DNA of 64,000 bases from JBNJFY01 sp051747265 (GCA_051747265.1 JBNJFY010000001.1:682001-746000); one strand, 5' to 3'; shown: positions 46,136 to 55,605, numbered from the stretch's first letter. Notes: generated by a model from the letters alone, not told the origin. A program made the numbers and translations.

Positions 46136-47533
46136 ATGAATAATCTCACCACACTTATGAGTTCAACACTTGGCTACATTGAAGAACACAAAGAACAGTT
46201 TAAGGATGAGCTGTTCGAATTTTTACGCATTCCCAGTATCAGTACGGATTCTTCCAAAAAGGATGAGGTCCAAAAAGCCGCCCAGTTCTTGTCTGATCAC
46301 TTGAATGCCCTGGATCTGGATCGCGTGGAAATTATGGACACTCCCGGCAACCCTATTGTTTATGCCGAATACATGCCCCATGAAGATCGTCCTACCGTTT
46401 TAGTTTATGGGCACTATGACGTACAACCCCCGGATCCGTTGGATTTATGGGAGTCCGCGCCTTTCGAACCCACCGTGAGAGATGGCAATATCTACGCTCG
46501 CGGTTCTAGTGATGACAAAGGACAGTCTTATACCCATGTTAAGGCATTAGAATCCTACATTAAGTCTGACGCAACCTTTCCAGTGAACATTAAGTTCATC
46601 TTCGAAGGAGAAGAGGAGATCGGATCCCCCAACCTGGTGCCATTCCTAGAGAAACACAAGGATATGTTAGCCTGCGATATGGTCCTGATTTCGGATACAT
46701 CCATGTATGCCGAAGATACCCCGTCCATCACCTATGGGTTACGTGGATTGGCCTATATGGAAGTGAACATTACCGGACCGAACCGCGATCTGCACTCGGG
46801 CACCTATGGTGGAGCCGTGGATAATCCGTTGAATGTATTGGCTGATATGATCGCCAAACTGAAAGATGAGGATGGCCACATTCAAATTCCCGGTTTTTAT
46901 GATGATGTGGTGGAACTCACGGAGGAAGATCGCAAAGCCTATGAAAACCTGGAGTTTAACGAGCAAGCCTATATGGAAGAATTGGGCGTGAAGGCCCTTC
47001 ATGGGGAGAAGGGGTATTCCACCAAGGAGCGGGCCTCGGCACGCCCCACGCTGGATGTGAACGGCATTTGGGGCGGATATCAGGCTGAAGGAGCCAAGAC
47101 CGTGCTCCCTTCTAAAGGGGGCGCGAAAATCAGTATGCGTTTGGTGCCCAATCAGGATCCGAAGAAAATTGCCAAGCTGTTTACAGATTACATCCACCAA
47201 TTAGCTCCGGATACGGTAAAAGTGGAAGTTGAGGAACATCATGGTGGTCATCCGGCTATTACGGATCTCTCTTTTTACGGCATGAAGGCCGCCTCGGAAG
47301 CTTTTAAAGAAGTGTATGGCAAGGGGCCTTTGTTCACGCGAGAAGGTGGATCCATCCCTATCGTGGCTGACTTCCAAAAGATCTTGGGCTCGGAATCGAT
47401 CCTCATGGGCTTTGGCCTGGACAGCGATGCCATTCACTCCCCCAATGAAAAATTCTCTCTCAAAGATTTCTACCGGGGCATCAAAACCTCCGCGGTCTTC
47501 TTTGAGAAACTGACCGAACATACGCCTGAATAG
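46136..47533 (+). CDS. M20-family dipeptidase
   Basis: This 465-residue cytoplasmic metallopeptidase carries the full M20 zinc-site set: VLVYGHYDVQPPDP, YARGSSDDKGQ, FEGEEEIGSPNL, LHSGTYGGAVDNP, and the C-terminal SDAIHSPNEKF. A dimerisation domain lies between about 210 and 325. It hydrolyses dipeptides or similar amide substrates. The frame opens at 46070, but the upstream 22 residues look non-coding. ATGs at 46136 and 46157 both fit, and 46136 is used here. Confidence 0.93.
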   Translation: MNNLTTLMSSTLGYIEEHKEQFKDELFEFLRIPSISTDSSKKDEVQKAAQFLSDHLNALDLDRVEIMDTPGNPIVYAEYMPHEDRPTVLVYGHYDVQPPDPLDLWESAPFEPTVRDGNIYARGSSDDKGQSYTHVKALESYIKSDATFPVNIKFIFEGEEEIGSPNLVPFLEKHKDMLACDMVLISDTSMYAEDTPSITYGLRGLAYMEVNITGPNRDLHSGTYGGAVDNPLNVLADMIAKLKDEDGHIQIPGFYDDVVELTEEDRKAYENLEFNEQAYMEELGVKALHGEKGYSTKERASARPTLDVNGIWGGYQAEGAKTVLPSKGGAKISMRLVPNQDPKKIAKLFTDYIHQLAPDTVKVEVEEHHGGHPAITDLSFYGMKAASEAFKEVYGKGPLFTREGGSIPIVADFQKILGSESILMGFGLDSDAIHSPNEKFSLKDFYRGIKTSAVFFEKLTEHTPE

Positions 47534-47561
47534 GGCTCAACTCGGTTCATTTATTTTTCAT

Positions 47562-47592
47562 GCCCGGTTCTGTAATAGAATCGGGCTTTTTT
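47562..47592 (+). terminator. Rho-independent terminator of the M20 peptidase gene
   Basis: GCCCGGTTCT (47562-47571) pairs with AGAATCGGGC (47577-47586) with one G-T pair and is followed by a T-run. Confidence 0.85.
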
Positions 47593-47814
47593 ATGAAATG
47601 AGTCGGAAATGATTGGATTCCTACAAAAGGTATTGAATGGAAAAGCAGAATATGATTGAAAATTACTAACCAATTCCAATTCGGGAGATCGCTACAGGCA
47701 TGCACTTATCGTTGATGCTCTCGCGATGCCATGCTTACGCATGATTTGCTGAACCACTTGAAGATTTAGAGTTATTAATAACCATACTTTCAGCTTTAGT
47801 TCACTAACCCTCTA

Positions 47815-47856
47815 CTGTCATGGCGAGCGGAGCCTTGCGGAGCGCGGCCATCTCCA
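47815..47856 (+). repeat. GTCATGGCGA...GCCATCTCC repeat
   Basis: This is a variant of the widespread GTCATTGCGA...GCAATCTCC hairpin repeat. Both stem arms are changed together (ATGGC pairing with GCCAT), so pairing is kept. The MITE interior carries the unmodified ATTGC/GCAAT version. Confidence 0.65.
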
Positions 47857-48206
47857 GTTATAAATTCACGTCCATAACTGACCAAAGATAATTTCTTGAT
47901 GGCTGTGGAATATTCATTTTTTCTCTAATCACGCGCAAGTTTGAGCGAAGCGGAAACTTGTGCGAATGTTTAAGTCTCTACACTGCCTCAACGGCAAGCA
48001 GAAGCCTCCCCACTTTTTTACGAAGCAGAGCTACGTCAAAAGCGGTTAGAGCTAATGGTTCATTCCCATCGACAACCAGCGTATTGGCTTCATCCGATTC
48101 GGCCTTTGATAAAAGATTGTTAAGAATTCAGTACTGTTTTGGTTGAAATTAACAACTACTGTTGGTCGGGCTGCCAGCCCGACGAGTAGCCCTGGAAATC
48201 GTTTAT

Positions 48207-48337
48207 AGAGGGCTTTGCAAAACCTTTCGAAATTTATTCTGTCATGGCAAGATGTAGTAACAATCACCGTTTACACAATCTAATTAGGGGATTGCCGCAC
48301 TACGTTCGCAATGACAGGTAGTTTTGCAAAGCCCTCT
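48207..48337 (+). mobile_element. MITE copy 3 (131 bp, flanked by TAT)
   Basis: This is the best-preserved copy: AGAGGGCTTTGCAAAAC at the left and GTTTTGCAAAGCCCTCT at the right form a perfect 17-bp inverted repeat. TAT flanks it at 48204-48206 and 48338-48340. Its interior is nearly identical to copy 1. There is no ORF. Confidence 0.88.
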
Positions 48338-48675
48338 TATAGTGAATAAGAAATTGTCTACGCTAAACACTTTGGAAAAACATCTTAACCATATAACTGT
48401 TTCAAGTGTTAAGCTGAGCATCACTTGAACCTTTTAATTTACGGGCCAATGAAAAATGATGGCACCTGCTCTTTCTTGTGCGTCATAAGTAACCGGAGTC
48501 AAAGCAAAGGTTACCACCCGTGGAAGTATTCGAACAATAATTGCTTAAAAGGTTGAAGTGTGGGCACTTCAACCAGCATGAGTGCTGATAACAAATCAAC
48601 GATCAGTTTAAAGATACCACCTGTCTGGCTCCGCCGGAACACTCAAAAGATAGCACAGGTAACCCGTTTCCCAAC

Positions 48676-48873
48676 TTACTGACTCCGCTTATGGGCCATC
48701 ACCTGCGTAATAGTCACAATATTCATGACCACAAAAATACCCAAGAGCCCAATATTAGCCGTAGACATTAACGGTGTCTCCTGCACCAATACTCGATACA
48801 GAATAAAGCCCAAAGCTCCCATGCCTACAATTTCACTGACTGCGATATAGATGATTCGCTGAGAATTTTCCAA
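48676..48873 (-). CDS. Small two-helix membrane protein, unknown
   Basis: A 65-residue protein with two hydrophobic helices (about 7-27 and 40-58) and a charged C-terminus (AHKRSQ). It lies 34 bp downstream of a larger membrane protein on the same strand, which supports it as a real gene. No family was recognised. It could be a chance ORF, but the helix pattern is regular. Confidence 0.5.
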   Translation of the reverse strand: MENSQRIIYIAVSEIVGMGALGFILYRVLVQETPLMSTANIGLLGIFVVMNIVTITQVMAHKRSQ

Positions 48874-48907
48874 AACATCCCCTCACTTTTTGTTGGTGGT
48901 TCATGTA

Positions 48908-49810
48908 TCACTTACTTAATACCGAATCAGTTCTCCGAAAAACCGGCAAGTCAATAGCGTAATCATACATGCGTTTGTTGTAAATATCTTTGAGCCGCAA
49001 GGTCCAAGCCACTTTGGGTACGGTATTCTTTATTTCCGCCGACGGCAAATCATCCGGCGGATTAAATTCAAAACGTAGCTCCACATTTCCTTCCGGATCC
49101 GATACAGGCACAGATAGCGTTTGTTTCTCTTTCCACATTGCTTCTGCCTCGGCGTCGGGCCCTACTTGGGTGGACCCCTTTTTGGTCCCCGCATTGCGAC
49201 ATAACAACTGCAGGGTTAATTCATCAGGGAAAGGATTCCCCCCATCATTCAGCAAAATTCGGCCCCTAATCGGCTGACCCACAATCGCCGGCATATCATC
49301 CAACTCAACAATAAAAGGACCTCTTTGGGCCAGTAACTTAATGCGATTAAATGCCCAGGGCACGCCCAATAACGGGATAGCCACCGGTATGAATGATTTC
49401 CACGTATACTCACTACCCGTAGCTATAGCTTCGTACACATTGCTAAACGTGATCACTCCACCAGCCAACAATCCAATGCCCACCACGATCAACAGACCCA
49501 TTTGCTGTTCGGGCAACCACCGAACCATCTGATCACTCACCCACCAGTGATACTCGCGCCACGGTTCATCAGGATGCTCTGCTTTTGCCTGCTCATAAAA
49601 ATCGACCCGTTTTGTGTAGTGTGCCCGAAGCCCCCACATTACTATAGATACCGCAAAGAGGATGACAAACAGGGACATCAACAGAGAAAAGGTCTCTGCC
49701 GGTTCTTCACCAAAATCCACGGTAATCAAAAAGTATAGTAAAAGTAAAACCCCTATACTGGCCACTACCGCCAAGAAAGAAAATAGTCCTTTTTGAAATC
49801 GGTATCCCAT
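48908..49810 (-). CDS. DUF3592-like membrane protein
   Basis: From the ATG at 49810 (300 residues) the protein has two N-terminal helices (about 10-30 and 42-60), then a HPDEPWREYHWW stretch that resembles the HPNEPW motif of DUF3592 proteins. Two more helices follow (about 103-122 and 140-155), and a soluble C-terminal beta-rich domain (FIVELDDMPAIVGQPIRGRILL onward). A TTG three codons upstream is also open. Function is unknown. It may be co-transcribed with the small membrane protein. Confidence 0.65.
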   Translation of the reverse strand: MGYRFQKGLFSFLAVVASIGVLLLLYFLITVDFGEEPAETFSLLMSLFVILFAVSIVMWGLRAHYTKRVDFYEQAKAEHPDEPWREYHWWVSDQMVRWLPEQQMGLLIVVGIGLLAGGVITFSNVYEAIATGSEYTWKSFIPVAIPLLGVPWAFNRIKLLAQRGPFIVELDDMPAIVGQPIRGRILLNDGGNPFPDELTLQLLCRNAGTKKGSTQVGPDAEAEAMWKEKQTLSVPVSDPEGNVELRFEFNPPDDLPSAEIKNTVPKVAWTLRLKDIYNKRMYDYAIDLPVFRRTDSVLSK

Positions 49811-49914
49811 GCTCCCCAATACTTGTTACTACATAGTTAAACTTCCTCTTATTAGAAAAGCTTGGGGAGCAAATCAAGCAAACTGAGCAAGTTAAAACAG
49901 TTTTAACCAGCGAC

Positions 49915-51411
49915 TTATAATTGGCTCAGTTCGGGATAGGTAATTTCTTGTTGGTCCGCAAAGTCATAAAGCGTCAAGCGACGCAGATCATACCAGCCCG
50001 TCCAGAATTCGCGCAGAGAACGGATATAACTTTGGCGGGCGCTGTCTTTTTCATTCTGGGCAATGAGCAGGTTGGTGATATCCACCTTCCCGATCAAATA
50101 ACGATTTCTCGTTACCTCGTAACGTCGTTGGGCAATGGTATCCGCCTTAGCAGCCAACTGAACTTGGGTGGAAAGCTGTAGAAACTGCTTTACGCGATAT
50201 TCAATCTGCTGATTGAAACGCTGCTGTTCCAACGATATTTGGTTGGCCGTTTCCTCTTTTTGATTTCGTGCCGATTTAATCGCCGCGCGTTGTTTGCCCC
50301 AGTTGAATATGGGAATATTAAAGCCGACCGTCGCAAATTGGCGGTTTTGCAAATCTGAATACAACTCATCAAACTGCGACGAACTTTGATTCAAGCCGTA
50401 ATTCACTCTGATTTCCGCCGAAAAGCCACTCTGTTTCTTGGCTCGATCCAATTCCCGCTCAGCGGTTAAGCGTTGGATCTGATAATCCATAAATGTACTG
50501 TTATTCTCCCGCGCCAATTCCAACGCTTTTTGTACATCTACATCAGCATCGGGGAGCTCGCTGGGAATATCCAGAGTCAGTGAATCCGCAGGGGGGATTC
50601 CCAAAGTAATTTTCAAATTTTCGATGGCCTGCTCGTATTCCAGTTCCGCATTGGATAGCGAACTTTCCGCATTGCGGAGGGCCAGTTCACTTTGCAGCAA
50701 ATCATTTTCAGCAATCTTCCCAACCGTATATCGACCCTGAGAAACGGTGTAGATCGAATCGTTCACCTGCACGTTAAACTTTGCGTTTTCCAAATTGATA
50801 CGAGCCAGGTAGGCATCAAAGAAACGCTGCGTTACTTGCAAAGCCATCGATTCCATCTGCTCCACATATTCTTTCTTCGCCTGCTGGTAGCGTATCGGCT
50901 CGATCCGGTAGCGCCATTTCAAATCGTTGTACTGAAACAGAGGCTGGGAGAAGCCAACCACCAAGGGCGTACTTTGCCACAGATAATAGTCGTTTTGAGT
51001 ACCAAAAAATTCCAGTCTGGAAATTCCCGAGGATAAACTGAGCTCTCCCCCGGTCGGCAAGATGGTTTGATTGATGGACACCGTGGAAGATACATCCGAC
51101 TGCTGCTGCGATCGGTAAACAATTGATCCGTCTTCCTGAGTTATCGGATTAATCGATTTATTATAACCCGGCGCGTTCCCCTGCAGATTCAAACTGGGCA
51201 ACAGGTCGGCTCGATAAGTTCGGTAGGCCCAACGACTGGCCTCTAATGCGTTACGGGCACTTCGGGCAATCGGACTTTGATTGCGAGCTAGATCAATGCA
51301 CGCTTCCAGAGACAGGTTACGAGTATTTTCTTGAGCGTGAACGCTATTCCCGAATACCAATCCCCCACTTAGTACCAGTACAATGAATAATGTTTTATAC
51401 AACTTCGTCAT
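49915..51411 (-). CDS. TolC-family outer-membrane protein (export operon)
   Basis: From the ATG at 51411 the protein has 498 residues with a signal peptide ending SVHAQ. The OEP repeats are visible (LSLEACIDLARNQSPIARSARNALEAS; second half TQVQLAAKADTIAQRRYEVTRNRYLIGKVDITNLL). The frame also opens 29 codons upstream, but this would overlap the permease stop, so 51411 is preferred. It is the last gene of adaptor-permease-TolC and should form the outer-membrane exit. Confidence 0.88.
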   Translation of the reverse strand: MTKLYKTLFIVLVLSGGLVFGNSVHAQENTRNLSLEACIDLARNQSPIARSARNALEASRWAYRTYRADLLPSLNLQGNAPGYNKSINPITQEDGSIVYRSQQQSDVSSTVSINQTILPTGGELSLSSGISRLEFFGTQNDYYLWQSTPLVVGFSQPLFQYNDLKWRYRIEPIRYQQAKKEYVEQMESMALQVTQRFFDAYLARINLENAKFNVQVNDSIYTVSQGRYTVGKIAENDLLQSELALRNAESSLSNAELEYEQAIENLKITLGIPPADSLTLDIPSELPDADVDVQKALELARENNSTFMDYQIQRLTAERELDRAKKQSGFSAEIRVNYGLNQSSSQFDELYSDLQNRQFATVGFNIPIFNWGKQRAAIKSARNQKEETANQISLEQQRFNQQIEYRVKQFLQLSTQVQLAAKADTIAQRRYEVTRNRYLIGKVDITNLLIAQNEKDSARQSYIRSLREFWTGWYDLRRLTLYDFADQQEITYPELSQL

Positions 51412-51433
51412 GACAGACACTAATTTTTCCCTA

Positions 51434-52759
51434 TTATTCATGGCGCAATGCGGTAGCTGGATCCAGGTCGGCCGCTCGTTTGGCGGGGAACAATCCAAAT
51501 ATCACTCCGATAGCCAAGGCTACTCCAAAGCTTATTACGATGGATATAGGACTCACGATGGTTAAAATTTGGGTAGCCTCCTGAATCCCGTAGCTGAGCA
51601 CAAATCCCAGCGCAATCCCGATGACGCCTCCCACGATACAGATGGTCAACGCTTCGGTCAGAAACTGTAACGTGATGTCCCGTTTTTGCGCTCCGATGGC
51701 CATGCGCACTCCAATTTCCCGGATCCGCTCTACGACTGAGGCCAGCATGATATTCATGATCCCAATTCCACCAACAATCAGTGAGATTGACGCGATGGAT
51801 GAGAGTACAATATTAAAGATGCGTTTGGTGCGCTGTTCTTGTTGCAACAGTAACTCGGGGACCACCACTTCAAAATCTACGACATCATTGTGTCGGCGAG
51901 TTAACATTCGGGAGATCACATCGGAAACCAGTGTACTGTATTTCGTGTCATCCACTTGGGCGATAATCTTATCCACCTGATGATAGTTTTTAGATACATC
52001 ACTTTCCTCGTCATCATCTCCGCGGCTGGCCTGCTGGATATCTTGCTTGGTTACCAAGCTTCGATTTTTGTAACGCAGCAACGCAGAGGTAGCCGGGATA
52101 TAGATATCCAGGTTATAATTACGGATGCCCAACTGATCGATGTTCCCGGAGCTCAAACTGCGTTTTTTTAGCACCCCCACCACCGTTAGCCATATCGGTC
52201 CCGATTTAATTTTCTTCCCGATCGGATTGGTTCCCGCAAAAAACTTGGTGGCAATATCAGAACCGATTATACACACCTGCATGGCATCCCGAACATGCTG
52301 GGGAGTGAATAATTCCCCGCGGTCCAACTCAAAATTGTTGATCGCAAAATAATCCCGGTTCACCCCTACCATTTTACCCGTGCGTTTGAGCCCGGATCGA
52401 ATGAATAATGTCTCATAAATAATTTCGGGGGTCACCTGAGCTACATGGGGAATTTCCCGTATACTCTCCATATCCTCCAAACTTAAACCGGGAGAAAAAC
52501 GCTTTCCATCTTTCTCCTGTTGATCCTCCTGCACCTCCCCCTCAGTCTGCTCAACTATGGTCCGAACGATGATATTATTGGTTCCCAAAATGCTCATCTG
52601 CTCCAGAACCTCTTGCTCAGCTCCTTTACCAATAGCTAACATGGTGATCACACTGGCTACGCCAAAAATGATCCCCAATGAGGTTAACAGGGAGCGCAGT
52701 TTATTCTGCAGGATCGATTGAAGAGCGATCTCAAAATTGTAGAGAATTATTTGTAGCAC
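51434..52759 (-). CDS. MacB/FtsX-type ABC transporter permease (no fused ATPase)
   Basis: This 441-residue protein has the MacB order: one helix at about 18-40 (LRSLLTSLGIIFGVASVITMLAIG), a large periplasmic domain (about 60-300), and three C-terminal helices. The FtsX segment reads ERIREIGVRMAIGAQKRDITLQFLTEAL. It differs from E. coli MacB in having no N-terminal ATP-binding domain, so a separate ATPase must serve it. That gene is not adjacent. It should export macrolides, lipids or peptides with the neighbouring adaptor and TolC. Confidence 0.9.
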   Translation of the reverse strand: MLQIILYNFEIALQSILQNKLRSLLTSLGIIFGVASVITMLAIGKGAEQEVLEQMSILGTNNIIVRTIVEQTEGEVQEDQQEKDGKRFSPGLSLEDMESIREIPHVAQVTPEIIYETLFIRSGLKRTGKMVGVNRDYFAINNFELDRGELFTPQHVRDAMQVCIIGSDIATKFFAGTNPIGKKIKSGPIWLTVVGVLKKRSLSSGNIDQLGIRNYNLDIYIPATSALLRYKNRSLVTKQDIQQASRGDDDEESDVSKNYHQVDKIIAQVDDTKYSTLVSDVISRMLTRRHNDVVDFEVVVPELLLQQEQRTKRIFNIVLSSIASISLIVGGIGIMNIMLASVVERIREIGVRMAIGAQKRDITLQFLTEALTICIVGGVIGIALGFVLSYGIQEATQILTIVSPISIVISFGVALAIGVIFGLFPAKRAADLDPATALRHE

Positions 52760-52801
52760 AAACAGGCCTATTTAAGATTTTTTGACTCAGATGCGCAGTA
52801 G

Positions 52802-54085
52802 TCAGTTCGATTGGGCTAACGGATCGGTTGGCTCTTCTTCGCTGTCCAGGAAATGGGTGGCCATGCCTGTAGTATCAGCGGGTGTGGTCAAATACAGTTT
52901 ATCGCCCATGGCTACTCCATCGTTAATAACGACATTGGTTTCGTTCATGGGGCCAAGCTCCACCTCTTGACGATATACGGTCATTCCATCCTTTTTATAA
53001 ACAAAGGTAAGATCATCATTAGAAAAGATGGACTCCAGCGGTACTTGAAGCGCTTCATCCATGGAATGCACCAATATACTGTTGCTGGTAGTCATCGCCG
53101 GGCGCAGCGTGGTATCTTTTTCCGCCACTTCAATGATCACTTCAAATACTTTGGAATCGGAATTGGGACGCTCCTCACCGATATTGGCCACATCATGAAT
53201 AATCCCCGATAAACTCTTGGACGGATCCGCGTCCAAGCCGATAGACACCGGCTGACCTTTTTCGATTTTCTGAATATCCACCTCGTTGATATAAGTCACC
53301 GATTCCATGGTACTTAAATCCGGCAACTCGGCTACCACCGGATTCCACACCCGTATCTGACTGCCTTCGGTCACTTTCCGACCATCATAGGTGCGATCGT
53401 ACACCACCATCCCCTTTTCCGGAGCTTTGACGGTAAATTCATTCATCACGCCCTGAATATTCTTCATCTCATTCTGGGCTTTGGTTAATTCGGTCTCCAC
53501 CTCTTTCATCTTGGCGATAGCCTGCTGTACCTTGGTTTCGTAGCTTTTTTGAGCTTGACTAAACCGGCGTTTGGCTTTTTCGTAATCAATTTCCGCTTGT
53601 CGTTTTACCGAAGGCGACTCATACTTGGATTGCTCCATGACTAGTCGCTGTTCTTCCACCGCATATTCCAGGTTCACCAGCTCATCGCGAGATTCGGATA
53701 GGGTTAATGAAGTATCCAGTTTGGCCTGGGTGTATTGCGACTGCACTTTCTCTAAATTGAGCTGCGTTTCCTGAAGTTTGCTCATCACTTCAGATTTATC
53801 CAGCTCGGCAACAAAATCACCTTTTTCCACCACCGTACCCTCGGGAACTAATTTTTGAATCTGCATCTGATAAATCCCAATCCGTCGCGCTCCGGATGGA
53901 CCGGTGATCTGCGTAGAGTTTTTTGCCCGCAACTCGCCAGTGGCTGTAACTCGAACTTCGAACGGCCCTTGGGTGGGCTCTACCATAATGGCAGTGGCCT
54001 TCTCTTCTGAACCACCAAAATACCACCAGCCACCCAGTAAAATGATCAATGCGCCGGCGATATAGCTAATTTTTTTCTTATCCAT
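52802..54085 (-). CDS. Periplasmic adaptor (HlyD/MacA-type) of the MacB-like exporter
   Basis: From the ATG at 54085 (427 residues) it has one N-terminal transmembrane helix (about 6-22, ISYIAGALIILLGGWWYFGG). A long coiled-coil hairpin (about 85-210, LQETQLNLEKVQSQYTQAKLDT) follows, with lipoyl halves and then a beta-barrel. It likely links the ABC permease to TolC. A TTG four codons upstream is open but less likely. It heads the operon. Confidence 0.88.
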   Translation of the reverse strand: MDKKKISYIAGALIILLGGWWYFGGSEEKATAIMVEPTQGPFEVRVTATGELRAKNSTQITGPSGARRIGIYQMQIQKLVPEGTVVEKGDFVAELDKSEVMSKLQETQLNLEKVQSQYTQAKLDTSLTLSESRDELVNLEYAVEEQRLVMEQSKYESPSVKRQAEIDYEKAKRRFSQAQKSYETKVQQAIAKMKEVETELTKAQNEMKNIQGVMNEFTVKAPEKGMVVYDRTYDGRKVTEGSQIRVWNPVVAELPDLSTMESVTYINEVDIQKIEKGQPVSIGLDADPSKSLSGIIHDVANIGEERPNSDSKVFEVIIEVAEKDTTLRPAMTTSNSILVHSMDEALQVPLESIFSNDDLTFVYKKDGMTVYRQEVELGPMNETNVVINDGVAMGDKLYLTTPADTTGMATHFLDSEEEPTDPLAQSN

Positions 54086-54194
54086 GTATCCAGACAATCT
54101 TATATAATGTAGTAACGCATTTTATACCTAACGTCACAGCTCAAGGTTACATATCTCCTTGTAAATAACTGCTAAAACTGATCCCATCTTGTAA

Positions 54195-54222
54195 TAAAAA
54201 AAGCCCATGAAATTCATGGGCT
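54195..54222 (-). terminator. Rho-independent terminator of panC-panD
   Basis: AGCCCATGAA pairs with TTCATGGGCT, and on the minus strand the hairpin is followed by a seven-T run. It lies about 29 bp after the panD stop. Confidence 0.85.
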
Positions 54223-54250
54223 CTAATACTAACAAATTAGTAAGTTAATA

Positions 54251-54664
54251 TCACTTGGTATTCAAAGCACCGGTTTCCAAATCATATTCGGTTCCCTGCA
54301 CGGTGTAGTTCATCACCTTTTTAGGATCATTGTTTTCATCACAAATAACTATCCGTGGCTTGTGCTCTTGCGCTTCTTCGGGGGTCATACGAGCGTAAGA
54401 GATCACAATTATTCGATCATCCACATGGGTCATACGCGCGGCGGCTCCGTTTAAGCAACACACCCGGCTTCCCCGCTCACCAGGAATGGTATAAGTTTCC
54501 AATCTATTGCCATTGGTAATGTTAACCACCTGCACTTTTTCGTAAGGCAGTATTTCTGCTTCATCCAATAGATCTTGATCGATGGTAATACTCCCCTCGT
54601 AGTAGAGGTTCGCTTCGGTAACCTTTAGCTGATGAAGCTTGGATTTGAACATCGTCAATTCCAT
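54251..54664 (-). CDS. panD: Aspartate 1-decarboxylase
   Basis: The 137-residue pyruvoyl enzyme makes beta-alanine for pantothenate. The self-cleavage site Gly24-Ser25 is in YYEGSITID, and the active-site region reads RVCCLNGAAARMTHVDD. The usual residues before LNGAAA are MIC or similar; here they are VCC. Length is close to the family norm (about 120-130). It lies 28 bp after panC on the same strand, so the two form an operon. Confidence 0.95.
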   Translation of the reverse strand: MELTMFKSKLHQLKVTEANLYYEGSITIDQDLLDEAEILPYEKVQVVNITNGNRLETYTIPGERGSRVCCLNGAAARMTHVDDRIIVISYARMTPEEAQEHKPRIVICDENNDPKKVMNYTVQGTEYDLETGALNTK

Positions 54665-54692
54665 GATGTAATCCGTTAAATCTGTATTCTAA

Positions 54693-55544
54693 TTACTCAA
54701 CTGTTAGGATAACATTGTCGATCAAACGCGTCTGCCCCAAATATACGGCGCCAGCTACGATATAGCATTTCGTCTTTTCCAACGAGCGCACTGGAGAAAG
54801 CGTATCGTAATCGACGAGCTGAAGATAATCAATTTTAAACCCTTTTGCTCTTAATTCATCTTTTTGATGTTCAAGCAACATTTCGGGTTCGGTAATTCCA
54901 CTTTTGATCTGCGTTTTGATGTAATTCAAGCTGCGGAATAAACCCGGGGCGATCGTCCGCTCCTCCTCCGACAAATACACATTGCGGCTACTCAGCGCTA
55001 AACCATCATTAGCCCGAACAATTTCTCCTCGTATGAGCGTAACAGGATGGCAAAACTCCCGCGCCATGTGCTCCAGGATGATATACTGCTGAATATCCTT
55101 CTGCCCAAAGACGGCGTAATCCGGCGCCACAATATTGAACAGCTTATTGACCACCTGCACCACACCCTCAAAATGCCCGTCGCGTGAAGCGCCACATAGT
55201 TGCTTGGTTAAATCATCGATCGTAAAATGGATACAACTGTCGCCTCCATATATTACCTCATCAGTAGGCATAAAGACCACACTTACCCCCTCGTCCCGGC
55301 ATTTTCCCAAATCGGCCTCCGTATCACGCGGGTAATCCTCGTAATCTTCGCCGGGAGCAAATTGGGTAGGATTTACATAGATAGATACCACCACTTCATC
55401 AGCATGTTCGTGTGCTTTACGAATAAGAGAAAGGTGGCCCTCATGCAAGAAACCCATAGTGGGGACAAAACCCACGGTTTTGCCTTCAGATTTGAAATGC
55501 TGCACTTGCTTTCGCACATCCGAAATCTGTTCTACAACTTTCAT
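54693..55544 (-). CDS. panC: Pantothenate synthetase
   Basis: The 283-residue enzyme ligates pantoate and beta-alanine with ATP. It shows the HIGH-type motif MGFLHEGHLSL (His34-Glu-Gly-His37), a VSIYVNPTQFAPGEDYEDYPR stretch, and a later SSRNVYLSEEE motif. It leads panD, so both inputs to pantothenate are made together. panB is not in the window. Confidence 0.96.
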   Translation of the reverse strand: MKVVEQISDVRKQVQHFKSEGKTVGFVPTMGFLHEGHLSLIRKAHEHADEVVVSIYVNPTQFAPGEDYEDYPRDTEADLGKCRDEGVSVVFMPTDEVIYGGDSCIHFTIDDLTKQLCGASRDGHFEGVVQVVNKLFNIVAPDYAVFGQKDIQQYIILEHMAREFCHPVTLIRGEIVRANDGLALSSRNVYLSEEERTIAPGLFRSLNYIKTQIKSGITEPEMLLEHQKDELRAKGFKIDYLQLVDYDTLSPVRSLEKTKCYIVAGAVYLGQTRLIDNVILTVE

Positions 55545-55571
55545 GCGACTACTAACTATGGGTTGAAATGA

Positions 55572-55605
55572 CGAACGGCATGCGGATAATCCGACATGCC
55601 GTTCG
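55572..55605. repeat. Palindromic hairpin downstream of the acyltransferase gene
   Basis: CGAACGGCATG (55572-55582) pairs perfectly with 55595-55605, and the loop CGGATAATCCG is itself palindromic. It lies between the acyltransferase stop and the panC start on the same strand. It could end the acyltransferase transcript, but there is only a short T-run. Confidence 0.6.

Larger units (their letters stand above)
47534..48675. other. 1.1-kb gene-poor region full of repeats
   Basis: After the M20 terminator no intact gene was found. The stretch holds a GTCATGGCGAG...GCCATCTCC repeat (47815-47856), a CGCGCAAGTTT hairpin (47932-47964), a GTCGGGCT/AGCCCGAC hairpin (48165-48183) and MITE copy 3. It also holds a short minus-strand coding-like fragment (about 47983-48130) that reads LTAFDVALLRKKVGRLL and is closed by stops at both ends, perhaps a gene remnant. 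Nothing was seen in 48345-48675. Confidence 0.55.
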
